Assembly: GCF_001499735.1 (NCBI RefSeq) | Contig: NZ_LN848257.1 | Coordinates: 3,791,741 to 3,855,740 of the forward strand | DNA from: Thiocapsa sp. KS1 | GTDB lineage: Bacteria > Pseudomonadota > Gammaproteobacteria > Chromatiales > Chromatiaceae | Direction of reading: 5' to 3' | Length of the DNA stretch: 64,000 nt | In this document: positions 55,714-64,000 of the stretch, piece after piece | Numbering within the stretch: position 1 is the first letter of the stretch | Layout: every line of letters starts with the position of its first letter | Notes under the pieces: model-generated | Told to the model about the DNA's origin: nothing | Databases searched by the model: none | The model's input: only the letters and a program-made list of their open reading frames with translations | Translations under genes and position numbers: made by a program

Positions 55714-56757
55714 ATGAACAGAACTCTTATCGCCGCAGCGGTCACCCTCGCCGCGGCCTCGCTTTCGACCCAGGCGATGGCCCGTGATTCCATTTGGATC
55801 GCCGGCTCCTCGACGGTCTTCCCCTTCTCCACCGCGGTCGCCGAGACCTTCGGGCGCGAGTCGTCCTTCCCCACGCCCAAGGTCGAGTCCCTGGGCACCG
55901 GCGGCGGCTTCAAGCTCTTCTGCTCCGGCGTCGGCGTCGACAAGTCCGACATCAGCAATGCCTCGCGCGCCATCAAGCTCTCCGAGTTCGAGCAGTGCCA
56001 GGCCAACGGCGTGACCGAGATCACGGAGGTGAAGATCGGCTACGACGGTATCGCCATCGCCAACTCAAAATCCGGTCCGACGATCGACCTGACCCTCGGC
56101 GAGCTCTGGCAGGCCCTGGCCAAAGACGTCCCGAACGACGCCGGCGAGCTGGTTCCGAACCCCTACAAGAAGTGGAGCGAGATCAACAAGGATCTCCCCG
56201 ATGTCGCAATCGAGGTGCTGGGCCCGCCGCCCACCTCCGGCACACGCGATGCTTTCGTCGAGCTGGCGATGGAAGGCGGCTGCGACAGCTTCCCGTCCGT
56301 CAAGGCGCTGAAGGAATCCGACAAGGACAAGCACAAGGCGGTCTGTCACGGTATCCGTGAAGACGGCGTCTTCGTCGAGGCCGGCGAGAACGACAACCTG
56401 ATCGTCCAGAAGCTGGTCGCCAACCCCAATGCCCTCGGCGTCTTCGGTTACAGCTTCCTCGATCAGAATGCCGACAAGGTGCAGGGCGCGAAGATCGGCG
56501 GAGTCGAGCCGACCTTCGAGACCATCGCCGACGGCTCCTACCCGGTGTCGCGCTCGCTCTATTTCTATGTCAAGAACGCCCACGTCGGCACCATTCCGGG
56601 CATTCAGGAATATGTCGCCGAGTTCACCAACGACAAAGCATGGGGCCCCGAGGGCTATCTGGCCGACAAGGGTCTGATTCCGCTGCCCGACGACATGCGC
56701 TCCTCTGTGGCCGAGCAGGCTCAGGCGCTCACGCCCATGAAGGCACCCGCCAAGTAA
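55714..56757 (+). CDS. pstS: Periplasmic phosphate-binding protein
   Basis: 347-residue substrate-binding protein of the high-affinity phosphate ABC transporter. Signal peptide LIAAAVTLAAASLSTQAMA, then the phosphate-site IAGSSTVFPFSTAVAETF, GTGGGFKLFCSGVG, ISNASRAIK and GPPPTSGTRDAF. Strong GGAGG precedes ATG 55714. This is the first gene of pstS-pstC-pstA-pstB-phoU, and a GC hairpin with a T-run separates it from pstC. Confidence 0.94.
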   Translation: MNRTLIAAAVTLAAASLSTQAMARDSIWIAGSSTVFPFSTAVAETFGRESSFPTPKVESLGTGGGFKLFCSGVGVDKSDISNASRAIKLSEFEQCQANGVTEITEVKIGYDGIAIANSKSGPTIDLTLGELWQALAKDVPNDAGELVPNPYKKWSEINKDLPDVAIEVLGPPPTSGTRDAFVELAMEGGCDSFPSVKALKESDKDKHKAVCHGIREDGVFVEAGENDNLIVQKLVANPNALGVFGYSFLDQNADKVQGAKIGGVEPTFETIADGSYPVSRSLYFYVKNAHVGTIPGIQEYVAEFTNDKAWGPEGYLADKGLIPLPDDMRSSVAEQAQALTPMKAPAK

Positions 56758-56790
56758 CGGAGTCGGCTCGACACAAGCGTTCCGACCGGT

Positions 56791-56820
56791 CAGCGGCCTT
56801 CGGGCCGCTGGCGTGTTTTT
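56791..56820 (+). terminator. Intercistronic hairpin between pstS and pstC
   Basis: An 8-bp perfect stem CAGCGGCC/GGCCGCTG with a TTCG tetraloop, followed by GCGTG and five T. It probably attenuates transcription so that PstS is made in excess over the membrane components. Confidence 0.7.
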
Positions 56821-56842
56821 CCCGCCACGGCACAGCACTTCC

Positions 56843-58234
56843 ATGCATTCATCGACGCTACTCATCGTCTTGCTCGGGTTGATGGCCATCGCCTACCACT
56901 TCGGGCGCAAGCGTGCCATCTCGACCGCGGGCGGAGTTGCGCGAATCAGCACGCTGCACTCGCTGCCGGCCTATTATGGGCTCTATGCGGCGTTGTGGGC
57001 GGGGATTCCCGCTCTGTTGCTGATGGGCCTCTGGACCGGATTCCAGAACGAGATCCTCGTCGCCATCGTCAAATCGGAGCTGCCGCCGACGCTGCTGGAC
57101 GGAATGTCCTCCGGTCAGATCGGCTTGGTCGTGAACGACATCAAGAACCTCGCCTCGGGCGCGATTGTCTCGGGCGCGGTGACGCCGGAGATGCAGGCCG
57201 CAGCGGATCGCTACATCCAGCTCAATCAGATCGCCCGATGGGCGATGTGGCTCGCCGTCTTGGCGCTTGCGGTTGGCGGAATGGCCTATGCGTGGGCCAA
57301 GACGACACCGACCATGCGTGCGCGCAACCGGGTCGAGACCATCTTCATGGTTATCCTGGTGGTGTTCTCCTCGATCGCCATCCTGACGACGCTCGGGATC
57401 GTTCTTTCGGTCCTCTTCGAATCGCTGCGATTCTTCCAGTCCATCTCGCCGCTCGACTTCTTCTTCGGCACACTCTGGAGTCCGCAGACCGCGCTGCGTG
57501 CGGATCAAGTCGGTGCCTCGGGCGCCTTCGGTGCCGTGCCGCTCTTCACGGGAACCCTCATGGTCTCGGCGATCGCCATGCTGGTGGCAGTCCCGATCGG
57601 GCTCATGTCGGCCATCTATCTCTCCGAGTACGCACCGCGCCGCGTCCGGTCTTTGGCCAAGCCGACGCTCGAGGTCCTGGCGGGCGTGCCGACCGTGGTT
57701 TACGGATTCTTCGCTGCTTTGACCGTTGCTCCCGTTATCCGTGATTTGGGGATGGCCATGGGTCTGAACGTGGCCTCGGAAAGCGCGCTGGCTGCGGGCT
57801 TGGTCATGGGGATCATGATTATCCCCTTCGTCTCCTCGCTCTCGGAGGACGTGATCAATGCCGTTCCTCAGGCGATGCGCGACGGCTCTTACGCCTTGGG
57901 TGCGACCCAGTCGGAAACGATCTGGCGGGTGATCATCCCCGCAGCCTTGCCGGGGATCGTCGGCGGCATTTTGCTGGCCGTGTCGCGTGCGATCGGCGAG
58001 ACGATGATCGTGGTCATGGCCGCCGGACTCGCTGCCAATCTGACGGCGAACCCGCTCGACAGCGTCACGACCGTGACCGTACAGATCGTCACCCTGCTCA
58101 CGGGCGATCAGGAGTTCGACAGTCCCAAGACCATGGCTGCTTTCGCCCTGGGTCTAACCCTCTTCGTGGTCACTCTGACCCTCAACATGATCGCCCTTCA
58201 GATCGTGCGTAAGTATCGGGAACAATATGAGTAA
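56843..58234 (+). CDS. pstC: Phosphate ABC transporter permease PstC
   Basis: 463-residue permease with an N-terminal extension before the usual domain. The helix near residues 1-15 (TLLIVLLGLMAIAYHFG) and a second helix pair precede the BPD transport domain. Characteristic motifs are DFFFGTLWSPQ, GLMSAIYLSEYAPRRVRSLAKP and SYALGATQSETIWRVIIPAALPGIVGG, which contacts the ATPase. ATG 56843 is chosen over 56813. The stop overlaps the pstA start by 8 bp. Confidence 0.93.
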   Translation: MHSSTLLIVLLGLMAIAYHFGRKRAISTAGGVARISTLHSLPAYYGLYAALWAGIPALLLMGLWTGFQNEILVAIVKSELPPTLLDGMSSGQIGLVVNDIKNLASGAIVSGAVTPEMQAAADRYIQLNQIARWAMWLAVLALAVGGMAYAWAKTTPTMRARNRVETIFMVILVVFSSIAILTTLGIVLSVLFESLRFFQSISPLDFFFGTLWSPQTALRADQVGASGAFGAVPLFTGTLMVSAIAMLVAVPIGLMSAIYLSEYAPRRVRSLAKPTLEVLAGVPTVVYGFFAALTVAPVIRDLGMAMGLNVASESALAAGLVMGIMIIPFVSSLSEDVINAVPQAMRDGSYALGATQSETIWRVIIPAALPGIVGGILLAVSRAIGETMIVVMAAGLAANLTANPLDSVTTVTVQIVTLLTGDQEFDSPKTMAAFALGLTLFVVTLTLNMIALQIVRKYREQYE

Positions 58235-59534
58235 TACGCGTGCGGCCGGTGCCCCGCCTCAACGCACCATCGATATCGTCAATGCCAGTCTGAAGCGCCG
58301 CTACGCGAAAGAACGGCGCTTCCGTTTGATCGGATTGAGCGCCGTGGTGTTGGGTTTGTTGTTCGTCGCCCTGCTGTTCGCCGACATCATCGGCAAGGGC
58401 TATACAGCCTTTCAGCAGACCTACATCCAGATGCCGATCACATTCGACGCCGCCGTGATCGATCCGGAAGGCACGCGCAACCCGGAGATCCTCAAGGCGG
58501 CCAACTATGCCGCGCTCATCCGGCAGGCCCAGCGCGAGGTTTTCCCCGAGGTTTCGGATCGGCGTGCCACCCGTGCATTGACGTCGATGATCAGCGTGGG
58601 TGCACCCGCCCATCTGCGCGACATGGTCATGGCCAATCCCGATTTGATCGGGACGACGCAAGAGGTCTGGCTGCTGGCGGACGACGATATCGATATGTTG
58701 GTCAAGGGCCACATCGATCGGGCGCTCCCGGAGAGCGAGCGGCGCGTGAAGGATCAGACCGTCGGCTGGGTCGATCGCCTGGAGTCCGAGGGGCGCATCG
58801 AGAAGCGCTTCAACACCATCTTCTTTACCCACGGGACCTCGCGCGAGCCCGAGCTGGCGGGGATCGCCGGCGCGCTTATGGGGACCTTCTACACCCTGAC
58901 GCTGACCCTGCTCTTCTCCTTCCCGATCGGGGTGGGTGCGGCGCTCTATCTCGAGGAGTTCGCGCCGAAGAATCGCTGGACCGATCTCATCGAGGTCAAC
59001 ATCAACAACCTGGCCGCGGTGCCTTCGGTCATCTTCGGGCTCTTGGGGCTTGCGGTCTTCATCGCGATCTTCGGGGTGCCGCGCTCGACCCCGCTGGTGG
59101 CCGCGCTGGTGCTGAGTCTGATGACACTGCCGATCATCATCATCGCCAGCCGCGCCGCGCTGAAGTCCGTGCCGCCATCCATTCGGGAGGCGGCGCTCGG
59201 GGTCGGCGCCTCGCCCTTGCAGACACAGTTTCATCATGTGCTGCCGTTGGCCATGCCGGGCATGCTGACCGGCGCCATCATCGGCATGGCGCATGCGCTC
59301 GGCGAGACTGCGCCCTTGTTGATGATCGGCATGATCGCCTTCATCGTCGACATCCCGAGCGGCTTCACATCGCCGGCGACGGTGCTGCCGGTGCAGATCT
59401 TCCTGTGGGCGGACAGCCCGGAGCGGGCGTTCGTCGAGCGCACCTCCGCGGCCATCATCGTCCTGCTCGCCTTCCTGATTCTGATGAATCTGACCGCGGT
59501 CTTGCTGCGACGCCGCTTCGAGCGGCGCTGGTAG
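58227..59534 (+). CDS. pstA: Phosphate ABC transporter permease PstA
   Basis: 435-residue permease, longer than the ~295-residue E. coli protein because of a DUF3333-like N-terminal part. A first helix ([23 protein letters not shown]) is followed by a ~170-residue periplasmic domain. The BPD domain contains [41 protein letters not shown], the EAA-loop [21 protein letters not shown] and [17 protein letters not shown]. It overlaps pstC. Confidence 0.93.
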   Translation: MSNTRAAGAPPQRTIDIVNASLKRRYAKERRFRLIGLSAVVLGLLFVALLFADIIGKGYTAFQQTYIQMPITFDAAVIDPEGTRNPEILKAANYAALIRQAQREVFPEVSDRRATRALTSMISVGAPAHLRDMVMANPDLIGTTQEVWLLADDDIDMLVKGHIDRALPESERRVKDQTVGWVDRLESEGRIEKRFNTIFFTHGTSREPELAGIAGALMGTFYTLTLTLLFSFPIGVGAALYLEEFAPKNRWTDLIEVNINNLAAVPSVIFGLLGLAVFIAIFGVPRSTPLVAALVLSLMTLPIIIIASRAALKSVPPSIREAALGVGASPLQTQFHHVLPLAMPGMLTGAIIGMAHALGETAPLLMIGMIAFIVDIPSGFTSPATVLPVQIFLWADSPERAFVERTSAAIIVLLAFLILMNLTAVLLRRRFERRW

Positions 59535-59598
59535 GCGGGCTTCCATACATTACCGGATCCCGAGGTCCATGGGCGTTGGGATACACTTGAGGTTAGTC

Positions 59599-60462
59599 AT
59601 GAGCACCACGGTTGATGAGATGAGTCGACGCACCGGCGCGATGAGCTCGGCGGAGTTGGCGGGCGAGCGCGAGTCGCGCGCGACGGTCGGGGATGTCACG
59701 GTGGCAAACCCGCGGATGGTCTGCCGCGGCGTCGACGTCTGGTACGGCGCCAAGCAAGCCATCAAGGGCGTGAGCCTGGATATCGGCAAGAACGAGGTCG
59801 TCTCCATGATCGGGCCCTCGGGCTGCGGCAAATCGACCTTCCTGCGCTGTCTGAACCGCATGAACGATACCATCGATGGTTGTCGCGTCACCGGATCCAT
59901 CCAGCTCGACGGTCAGGACATCTACGACAAGGGGCTCGACCCGGTGCCGCTGCGCGCACAGGTCGGGATGGTCTTCCAGAAGCCGAATCCCTTCCCGAAG
60001 TCGATCTACGAGAACGTCGCTTACGGTCCGCGTATCCACGGTCTCACCAACAACAAGGCCGAGCTCGACGAGCTGGTCTCGGCCAGTCTTCAGAAGGCCG
60101 GCCTCTGGAACGAGGTCAAGGATCGTCTGGACCAGCCCGGGACCGGGCTTTCGGGCGGACAGCAGCAGCGGCTGTGCATCGCGCGCACCATCGCGGTTTC
60201 GCCCGAGGTGATCCTGATGGACGAGCCCTGCTCGGCCCTCGACCCGATCGCCACCGCCATCATCGAGGAGCTGATCGACGAGCTGCGGGCCAACTACAGC
60301 ATCGCCATCGTCACCCACTCGATGCAGCAGGCCGCGCGCGTCTCGCAACGCACCGCCTATTTCCATCTCGGGGATCTGATCGAGGTCGGCGAGACCAACC
60401 AGATCTTCACCAACCCCAAGCACAGGTTGACCGAGGACTACATCACCGGGCGGTTCGGCTGA
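59599..60462 (+). CDS. pstB: Phosphate ABC transporter ATPase PstB
   Basis: 287-residue cytoplasmic ATPase driving PstCA. Walker [20 protein letters not shown], signature [16 protein letters not shown], Walker [13 protein letters not shown], switch His in [15 protein letters not shown] 59599 with GAGGT upstream is selected; the frame extends 30 bp farther. Its stop shares a base with the phoU start (TGATG). Confidence 0.96.
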   Translation: MSTTVDEMSRRTGAMSSAELAGERESRATVGDVTVANPRMVCRGVDVWYGAKQAIKGVSLDIGKNEVVSMIGPSGCGKSTFLRCLNRMNDTIDGCRVTGSIQLDGQDIYDKGLDPVPLRAQVGMVFQKPNPFPKSIYENVAYGPRIHGLTNNKAELDELVSASLQKAGLWNEVKDRLDQPGTGLSGGQQQRLCIARTIAVSPEVILMDEPCSALDPIATAIIEELIDELRANYSIAIVTHSMQQAARVSQRTAYFHLGDLIEVGETNQIFTNPKHRLTEDYITGRFG

Positions 60463-61226
60463 TGGCCGGCGACAACAGCCTCTCCCCTGCGGGCGACATT
60501 GCGGGCGGTCACACGGTTCGCCGTTACGACCAAGAGCTCGCGAAGCTGCGCGGGATCATCCTCGACATGGGGCAACGGGTCATCGAGCAGACCCAAGCCG
60601 CAGTTGCCGCGGTCGTGGACGGCGAAGAGAGCCAGGCGTATCGCGTTCTCGATCGCGAGCCCCAGATCGATTTTCTCTCGCTCGATGCGGACGAAGAGAT
60701 CTTCCGGGTCATCGCCCGTCGTCAGCCGACCGCGGTCGATCTGCGCATCGTGCTCGCACTGTCCCGGATTGCCGGCGATGTCGAGCGCGCAGGGGACAAG
60801 GCGGTGCGCATCGCCCGTCAATCCTTGATCCTGCGTGAAAGCGGCATCGGCCAAGGCGGCATCCCGTCGGACGCACTCAAGGAGCTGCTCCGACGCCTCG
60901 ACGACCACGCCTGCTGCATGTTCGAGCGCAGCATCCAGGCCGTCGCCGGCTTCGATGTGGAGCTTTCGCTCGGTGTCTTCGAAGACGAGCCGCGACTCTT
61001 CGACGCCTCCGACGAGGCACGCGACTTCCTCGGCCAGGAGGATCTTGCCGGATTCACGCCGCGCCAGATCGTCTGTCTGTTGACCAGCGCGCATGCCTTG
61101 GAGCGCATCGGCAATCACGCCTCCAACATCGCCGAGCAGGTCATCTACGTGGCCGAGGGCAAGGACATCCGCTACCGCAATCGCGAGATCCTGATCGAGA
61201 CCCTGCGTCGCGACCGCGCGTCCTAG
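60462..61226 (+). CDS. phoU: Phosphate-specific transport regulator PhoU
   Basis: 254-residue cytoplasmic all-helical protein that links PstB activity to PhoR signalling and represses the Pho regulon in high phosphate. Two PhoU repeats carry the metal-binding patterns (RIAGDVERAGDKAVRIAR near residue 105, and ALERIGNHASNIAEQVIYVAEGKD near residue 215). ATG 60462 overlaps pstB. No phoB/phoR is in the window. Confidence 0.94.
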   Translation: MAGDNSLSPAGDIAGGHTVRRYDQELAKLRGIILDMGQRVIEQTQAAVAAVVDGEESQAYRVLDREPQIDFLSLDADEEIFRVIARRQPTAVDLRIVLALSRIAGDVERAGDKAVRIARQSLILRESGIGQGGIPSDALKELLRRLDDHACCMFERSIQAVAGFDVELSLGVFEDEPRLFDASDEARDFLGQEDLAGFTPRQIVCLLTSAHALERIGNHASNIAEQVIYVAEGKDIRYRNREILIETLRRDRAS

Positions 61227-61318
61227 GCGACGATTGTGTTTCTTCGCTGCACGGCCGACAATCGACGGGGTGCGGGCGACGCACACGACGGTCAACCAAA
61301 CGATTCGGAGAAGTGTCA

Positions 61319-61606
61319 ATGGCGAACGAGGGCTACCACGAGCCGATCGAAGAACTGTCCGACGAGACCCGGGACATGCACCGGGCCATCATCTCGTTGA
61401 TGGAGGAGCTCGAAGCGGTCGATTGGTACAACCAGCGGGTCGACGCTTGCAAGGACGAGGATCTGAAGGCGATCCTGGCGCACAATCGCGACGAGGAAAA
61501 GGAGCACGCGGCCATGGTGCTCGAATGGATCCGTCGCAAGGACGCCACGTTCGACAAGGAGCTGAAGGACTATCTCTTCACCGAGAAACAGATTGCTCAT
61601 CACTAA
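61319..61606 (+). CDS. Encapsulated-ferritin (EncFtn) family protein lacking a cargo tail
   Basis: 95-residue two-helix ferritin-like protein. It closely follows EncFtn: HEPIEELSDETRDMHRAI, ISLMEELEAVDWYNQRVDA, ILAHNRDEEKEHAAMVLEWI and LKDYLFTEKQ, with ferroxidase-site Glu/His (E...ELEAVDWY, EKEHAA). EncFtn forms annular decamers that oxidise iron and are normally packaged by a C-terminal targeting peptide. Here the protein ends at KQIAHH with no such tail, and no encapsulin gene is near. GGAGAA 6 nt before ATG 61319 favours that start over GTG 61313. Iron handling outside a shell is the inferred role. Confidence 0.85.
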   Translation: MANEGYHEPIEELSDETRDMHRAIISLMEELEAVDWYNQRVDACKDEDLKAILAHNRDEEKEHAAMVLEWIRRKDATFDKELKDYLFTEKQIAHH

Positions 61607-61687
61607 ACCGCGTTCGGGGTTCATGTCGGGGGCGGCGTGATCCACCCCTTTGGCGCGGCTACAAACCTTAGCTGTGACGCGGTTTAG
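61603..61687. repeat. Inverted CTAAACCGCGT element behind the EncFtn-like gene
   Basis: CTAAACCGCGT (61603-61613) and its exact complement ACGCGGTTTAG (61677-61687) bracket 63 bp, the same spacing as the pair behind mrp. The left arm contains the gene's stop codon. Confidence 0.75.
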
Positions 61688-61778
61688 GTGAGAAGAGCAG
61701 ACATTTTCCTTTTGGATGTTGTCCGCTTCTTGAACCGCGTCTGCTCAAGCCTCCGGGGATGCTTATGAAGCCTGACAG

Positions 61779-62120
61779 ATGCTCAAGCAGTCCATGTCGT
61801 GCCGAGCGCGGTTCAACATGAGCCGCACCAAGCTCGATGCCGAATCGATCGCGAGAGCGCTCTCGGAGCTCAATGCCTCGGCCGCGTCGCCTTGGGCACT
61901 GGTCGACGGAAAGCTTCATAAGGGTTTTCAGTTCAAGGACTTCGTCGAGGCCTTCGGCTTCATGAGCCGGGTCGCGCTGGTGGCCGAGCGGATGGATCAT
62001 CACCCCGAGTGGAGCAACGTCTACAATCGTGTCGTCGTCGATCTCTCGACCCACGACGCGGGCGGGATCACGACACTGGACTTCACGCTGGCGAGCCGGA
62101 TCGAGGGCCTGAGCAGCTAG
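61779..62120 (+). CDS. phhB: Pterin-4a-carbinolamine dehydratase
   Basis: Up to 113-residue cytoplasmic enzyme that dehydrates 4a-hydroxytetrahydrobiopterin during recycling of the cofactor of aromatic amino acid hydroxylases. Active-site histidines lie in [49 protein letters not shown] is the other family motif. Starts at 61779, 61794 or 61818 ([12 protein letters not shown]) are all in frame; family comparison would favour 61818. No phenylalanine hydroxylase gene is in view. It lies 16 bp before the permease gene and may be cotranscribed. Confidence 0.9.
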   Translation: MLKQSMSCRARFNMSRTKLDAESIARALSELNASAASPWALVDGKLHKGFQFKDFVEAFGFMSRVALVAERMDHHPEWSNVYNRVVVDLSTHDAGGITTLDFTLASRIEGLSS

Positions 62121-62136
62121 GGCGTCCCGAGGATCC

Positions 62137-63396
62137 ATGCCCATCCTGATCCTGGCTTGGAAGAGCCTCCTGAATCGCCGCGGTACCGCGCTGCTTACGG
62201 TCCTCTCGATCGGTTTGAGCGTTGCGCTTCTTGTCGGTGTCGAGCGCTTGCGGACCGAGACGCGCGCGAGCTTCGCCAACACCGTCTCGGGGACCGACCT
62301 GATCATCGGAGCGCGGACCGGACCGGTTCAGTTGCTGCTCTACTCGGTCTTTCGGATCGGTCACGCGACCAACAACATCTCTTGGGCCTCTTACCGAGAG
62401 ATCGCGACCCATCCGCGTGTCGCCTGGACCATTCCGCTTTCGCTCGGCGATTCGCACCGGGGCTACCCGGTGCTCGGCACCAGCTCGGCCTACTTCGAGC
62501 ACTATCGCTACGGCCGCGGTCGTGCGCTGGTCGTGGCCGAGGGTGCGCCCTTCTCCGATCTCTACGACGCGGTGCTCGGGGCCGAGGTGGCCAAGGCGCT
62601 GGGTTACGCTCTCGGTGATTCCGTCGTGCTTGCGCACGGTGCCTCGGACGTCGCCTTTGCTCGGCATGAGGATCATCCATTTCGCGTTGCCGGGATTCTC
62701 GCGCCGACCGGTACCCCGGTCGATCGCACGGTCCACGTGAGCTTGGAGGGCATCGAGGCGATCCATGTCGGGTGGGATGGCGGAGCGCCGCTGCCGGGAC
62801 GGACCCTCGATGCGGAGGAGACGCGAGCCATCGACCTCACCCCCAAGACCATCACCGCGGCCTTGATGGGGTTGACCTCGCGCATCTCGACCTTCCAGGT
62901 CCAGCGCTTCGTCAACGACTTCAGGCAGGAACCGCTGATGGCGATCCTGCCGGGCGTGGCACTCGCCGAGCTGTGGGGTCTGATTGTGGTCAGCGAGCAG
63001 GCATTGCTGCTGGTTTCGGGCTTCGTGGTCGTGGTTGGTCTCTTCGGTCTCTTGGCCGCGCTGCTGACGAGCCTCAACGAGCGGCGACGCGAGATGTCGA
63101 TTCTCCGCTCGGTCGGCGCGCGTCCCGCCCATGTCTTCTCTCTGATCTTGGGAGAGGCATTTGCACTGACCCTGCTCGGGATCCTTGTCGGCTTGAGTCT
63201 GCTCTACGGGACCTTGCTGATAGCCCAGCCGGCGATCCTGTCGGCGACGGGGATCTTCGTCGCTGTCGGAATCCTCTCGGTGCATGAGATGATGTTGTTG
63301 GGGCTGGTCCTCGCCGCCGGGTTCTTGGTCGGTCTGATCCCGGGTTATCGAGCGTATCGGTTGTCGCTGGCGGACGGGCTGTCGATTCGGGTGTGA
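62137..63396 (+). CDS. FtsX/MacB-like ABC transporter permease
   Basis: 419-residue inner-membrane permease with the FtsX layout. A first helix (ALLTVLSIGLSVALLVGV) is followed by a ~230-residue periplasmic domain, then three helices near residues 265-415 (LLLVSGFVVVVGLFGLLAALL, GEAFALTLLGILVGLSLLY, MMLLGLVLAAGFLVGLIPGY). The RRREMSILRSVGARPAHVF loop would contact an ATPase. The companion ATPase gene is not in the window upstream and may lie beyond the right edge. It is followed by a DUF3299 lipoprotein, a pairing seen elsewhere. The exported substrate is unknown. Confidence 0.85.
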   Translation: MPILILAWKSLLNRRGTALLTVLSIGLSVALLVGVERLRTETRASFANTVSGTDLIIGARTGPVQLLLYSVFRIGHATNNISWASYREIATHPRVAWTIPLSLGDSHRGYPVLGTSSAYFEHYRYGRGRALVVAEGAPFSDLYDAVLGAEVAKALGYALGDSVVLAHGASDVAFARHEDHPFRVAGILAPTGTPVDRTVHVSLEGIEAIHVGWDGGAPLPGRTLDAEETRAIDLTPKTITAALMGLTSRISTFQVQRFVNDFRQEPLMAILPGVALAELWGLIVVSEQALLLVSGFVVVVGLFGLLAALLTSLNERRREMSILRSVGARPAHVFSLILGEAFALTLLGILVGLSLLYGTLLIAQPAILSATGIFVAVGILSVHEMMLLGLVLAAGFLVGLIPGYRAYRLSLADGLSIRV

Positions 63397-63483
63397 CACG
63401 GCTCCGCGAGAGCCGTCGCGCCCATTGCACCTTCCCGGTTCACGTGCCCTCGACGAGGGCCCTAAATCCCTGAGAGTCCTACG

Positions 63484-64000
63484 ATGAGACTGCTTCCGCG
63501 GCTGTTCCCTGTCATCCTCGCCCTCTGGCTCGTGGGTTGCGGCGAAGAATCCGCCGGACCCGAGTCCGGTGCCGCCGACGCCGTGCAGGCGGAGCAGATC
63601 GACTGGGACCGTCTTATCCCGGTCGATTGGCAGCCCGAAACCTTGCTCGAAGGTTTCGACCTGGATGCGGTCGATGGGATGGACGACGACGATCCTCGCG
63701 CCGTCGAATTGATGGACAAGCTCACGCAGCTCTGGGCCGATGCGCCGGTGGTGCAAGAGCTGGATGGCCTCAAGGTCCGTCTGCCCGGTTTCGTCGTGCC
63801 CTTGGAGATGGATGAGCGGACGATGTCCGAGTTCCTGTTGGTTCCCTATTACGGCGCCTGCATCCATGTCCCTCCGCCACCTGCGAACCAAACCATTCAT
63901 GTGGTTGCACCGGAGGGGCGCGAGTATGTCGGGGAGCTGTTCGATACCGTCTGGGTCACGGGAACCCTTCGGGTGGTGCGCAGCAGCAGCGACTTGGCCG
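63484..64000 (+). CDS. DUF3299-family lipoprotein, 3' end beyond the window
   Basis: At least 172 residues, open to the window edge. Lipoprotein signal LLPRLFPVILALWLVGC with lipobox Cys near residue 19, then an acidic linker. The DUF3299 signature follows: LPGFVVPLEMDERTMSEFLL, then VPYYGACIHVPPPPANQ with the conserved Cys-Ile-His. Such proteins usually sit next to FtsX-like permease/ATPase pairs, as here (87 bp after the permease). Function unknown; a periplasmic partner of the transporter is likely. Confidence 0.85.
   Translation, partial: MRLLPRLFPVILALWLVGCGEESAGPESGAADAVQAEQIDWDRLIPVDWQPETLLEGFDLDAVDGMDDDDPRAVELMDKLTQLWADAPVVQELDGLKVRLPGFVVPLEMDERTMSEFLLVPYYGACIHVPPPPANQTIHVVAPEGREYVGELFDTVWVTGTLRVVRSSSDLA

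Noticed and set aside
62083..63900. A minus-strand 605-codon frame opposite the FtsX-like permease
   Set aside because: The plus strand has clear membrane helices and the DUF3299 signature; the antisense product is low-complexity Arg/Gly/Gln sequence.

Overview
This 64-kb, GC-rich window looks like chromosome from a purple sulfur gammaproteobacterium (Chromatiaceae-like; the genus is not determinable by eye). The pointers are a type I phosphoribulokinase, a complete rnfABCDGE operon, a nitrous-oxide reductase cluster, the gammaproteobacterial miaB-phoH-ybeY-corC block, and intergenic repeats of a kind common in this group. No rRNA, CRISPR array, intact insertion sequence or intact prophage was seen. 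One tRNA gene, tRNA-Asn(GTT), is present.

Layout. 0.3-3.6 kb: uvrB and a divergent class I aminotransferase. 3.6-3.75 kb: tRNA-Asn with a good promoter and terminator. 3.75-11.7 kb: an accessory region that starts at the tRNA. It holds about 900 bp of decayed sequence, an orphan 2-oxoglutarate/Fe(II) oxygenase, a three-gene operon (Phd/YefM-like antitoxin, RelE-like toxin, and a 1268-residue protein with a Mrr-like nuclease end and a P-loop-less STAND-like core), and the 3' stub of a recD2 helicase. 11.9-15.9 kb: NhaP-type antiporter, VIT/CCC1 protein, an oleate hydratase remnant, a histidine phosphatase and small proteins. 16-26.8 kb: a minus-strand nos cluster, nosZ-cytc-cytc-nosB-nosD-nosG-nosH-nosF-nosL-nosY. 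It has the gene content of the atypical (clade II, Sec-exported) type, with no nosR. 27-31.3 kb: a decayed gene, a two-domain CbiX-like protein and a GGDEF-EAL protein. 31.3-34.5 kb: class III ribonucleotide reductase (nrdD, a separate glycyl-radical tail, nrdG) behind tandem NrdR boxes. 34.7-41.6 kb: miaB-phoH-ybeY-corC, RNase T2, rlmJ (apparently without a standard start codon) and prk. 41.8-44 kb: an RpfC-like hybrid kinase. 44-49.3 kb: rnfABCDGE on the minus strand. 49.5-55.6 kb: metG, mrp, dcd, a glycosyltransferase and a small exported protein. 55.7-61.2 kb: pstS-pstC-pstA-pstB-phoU behind a Pho box. 61.3-64 kb: an EncFtn-like ferritin, pterin carbinolamine dehydratase, and an FtsX-like permease with a DUF3299 lipoprotein that runs off the window.

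How it works together. The core genes describe a facultatively anaerobic autotroph: carbon fixation (prk), ion-coupled electron transfer to ferredoxin (rnf), oxygen-independent dNTP synthesis (nrdDG), N2O respiration (nos) and high-affinity phosphate uptake (pst).

The best candidates for undescribed biology are two. The first is the translationally coupled toxin-antitoxin plus nuclease/STAND-like operon at 6.1-10.5 kb, with a long perfect inverted repeat just upstream. The second is the split class III ribonucleotide reductase, whose glycyl-radical tail lies in frame behind a single amber codon. All family names come from reading translated motifs; no database search was run.
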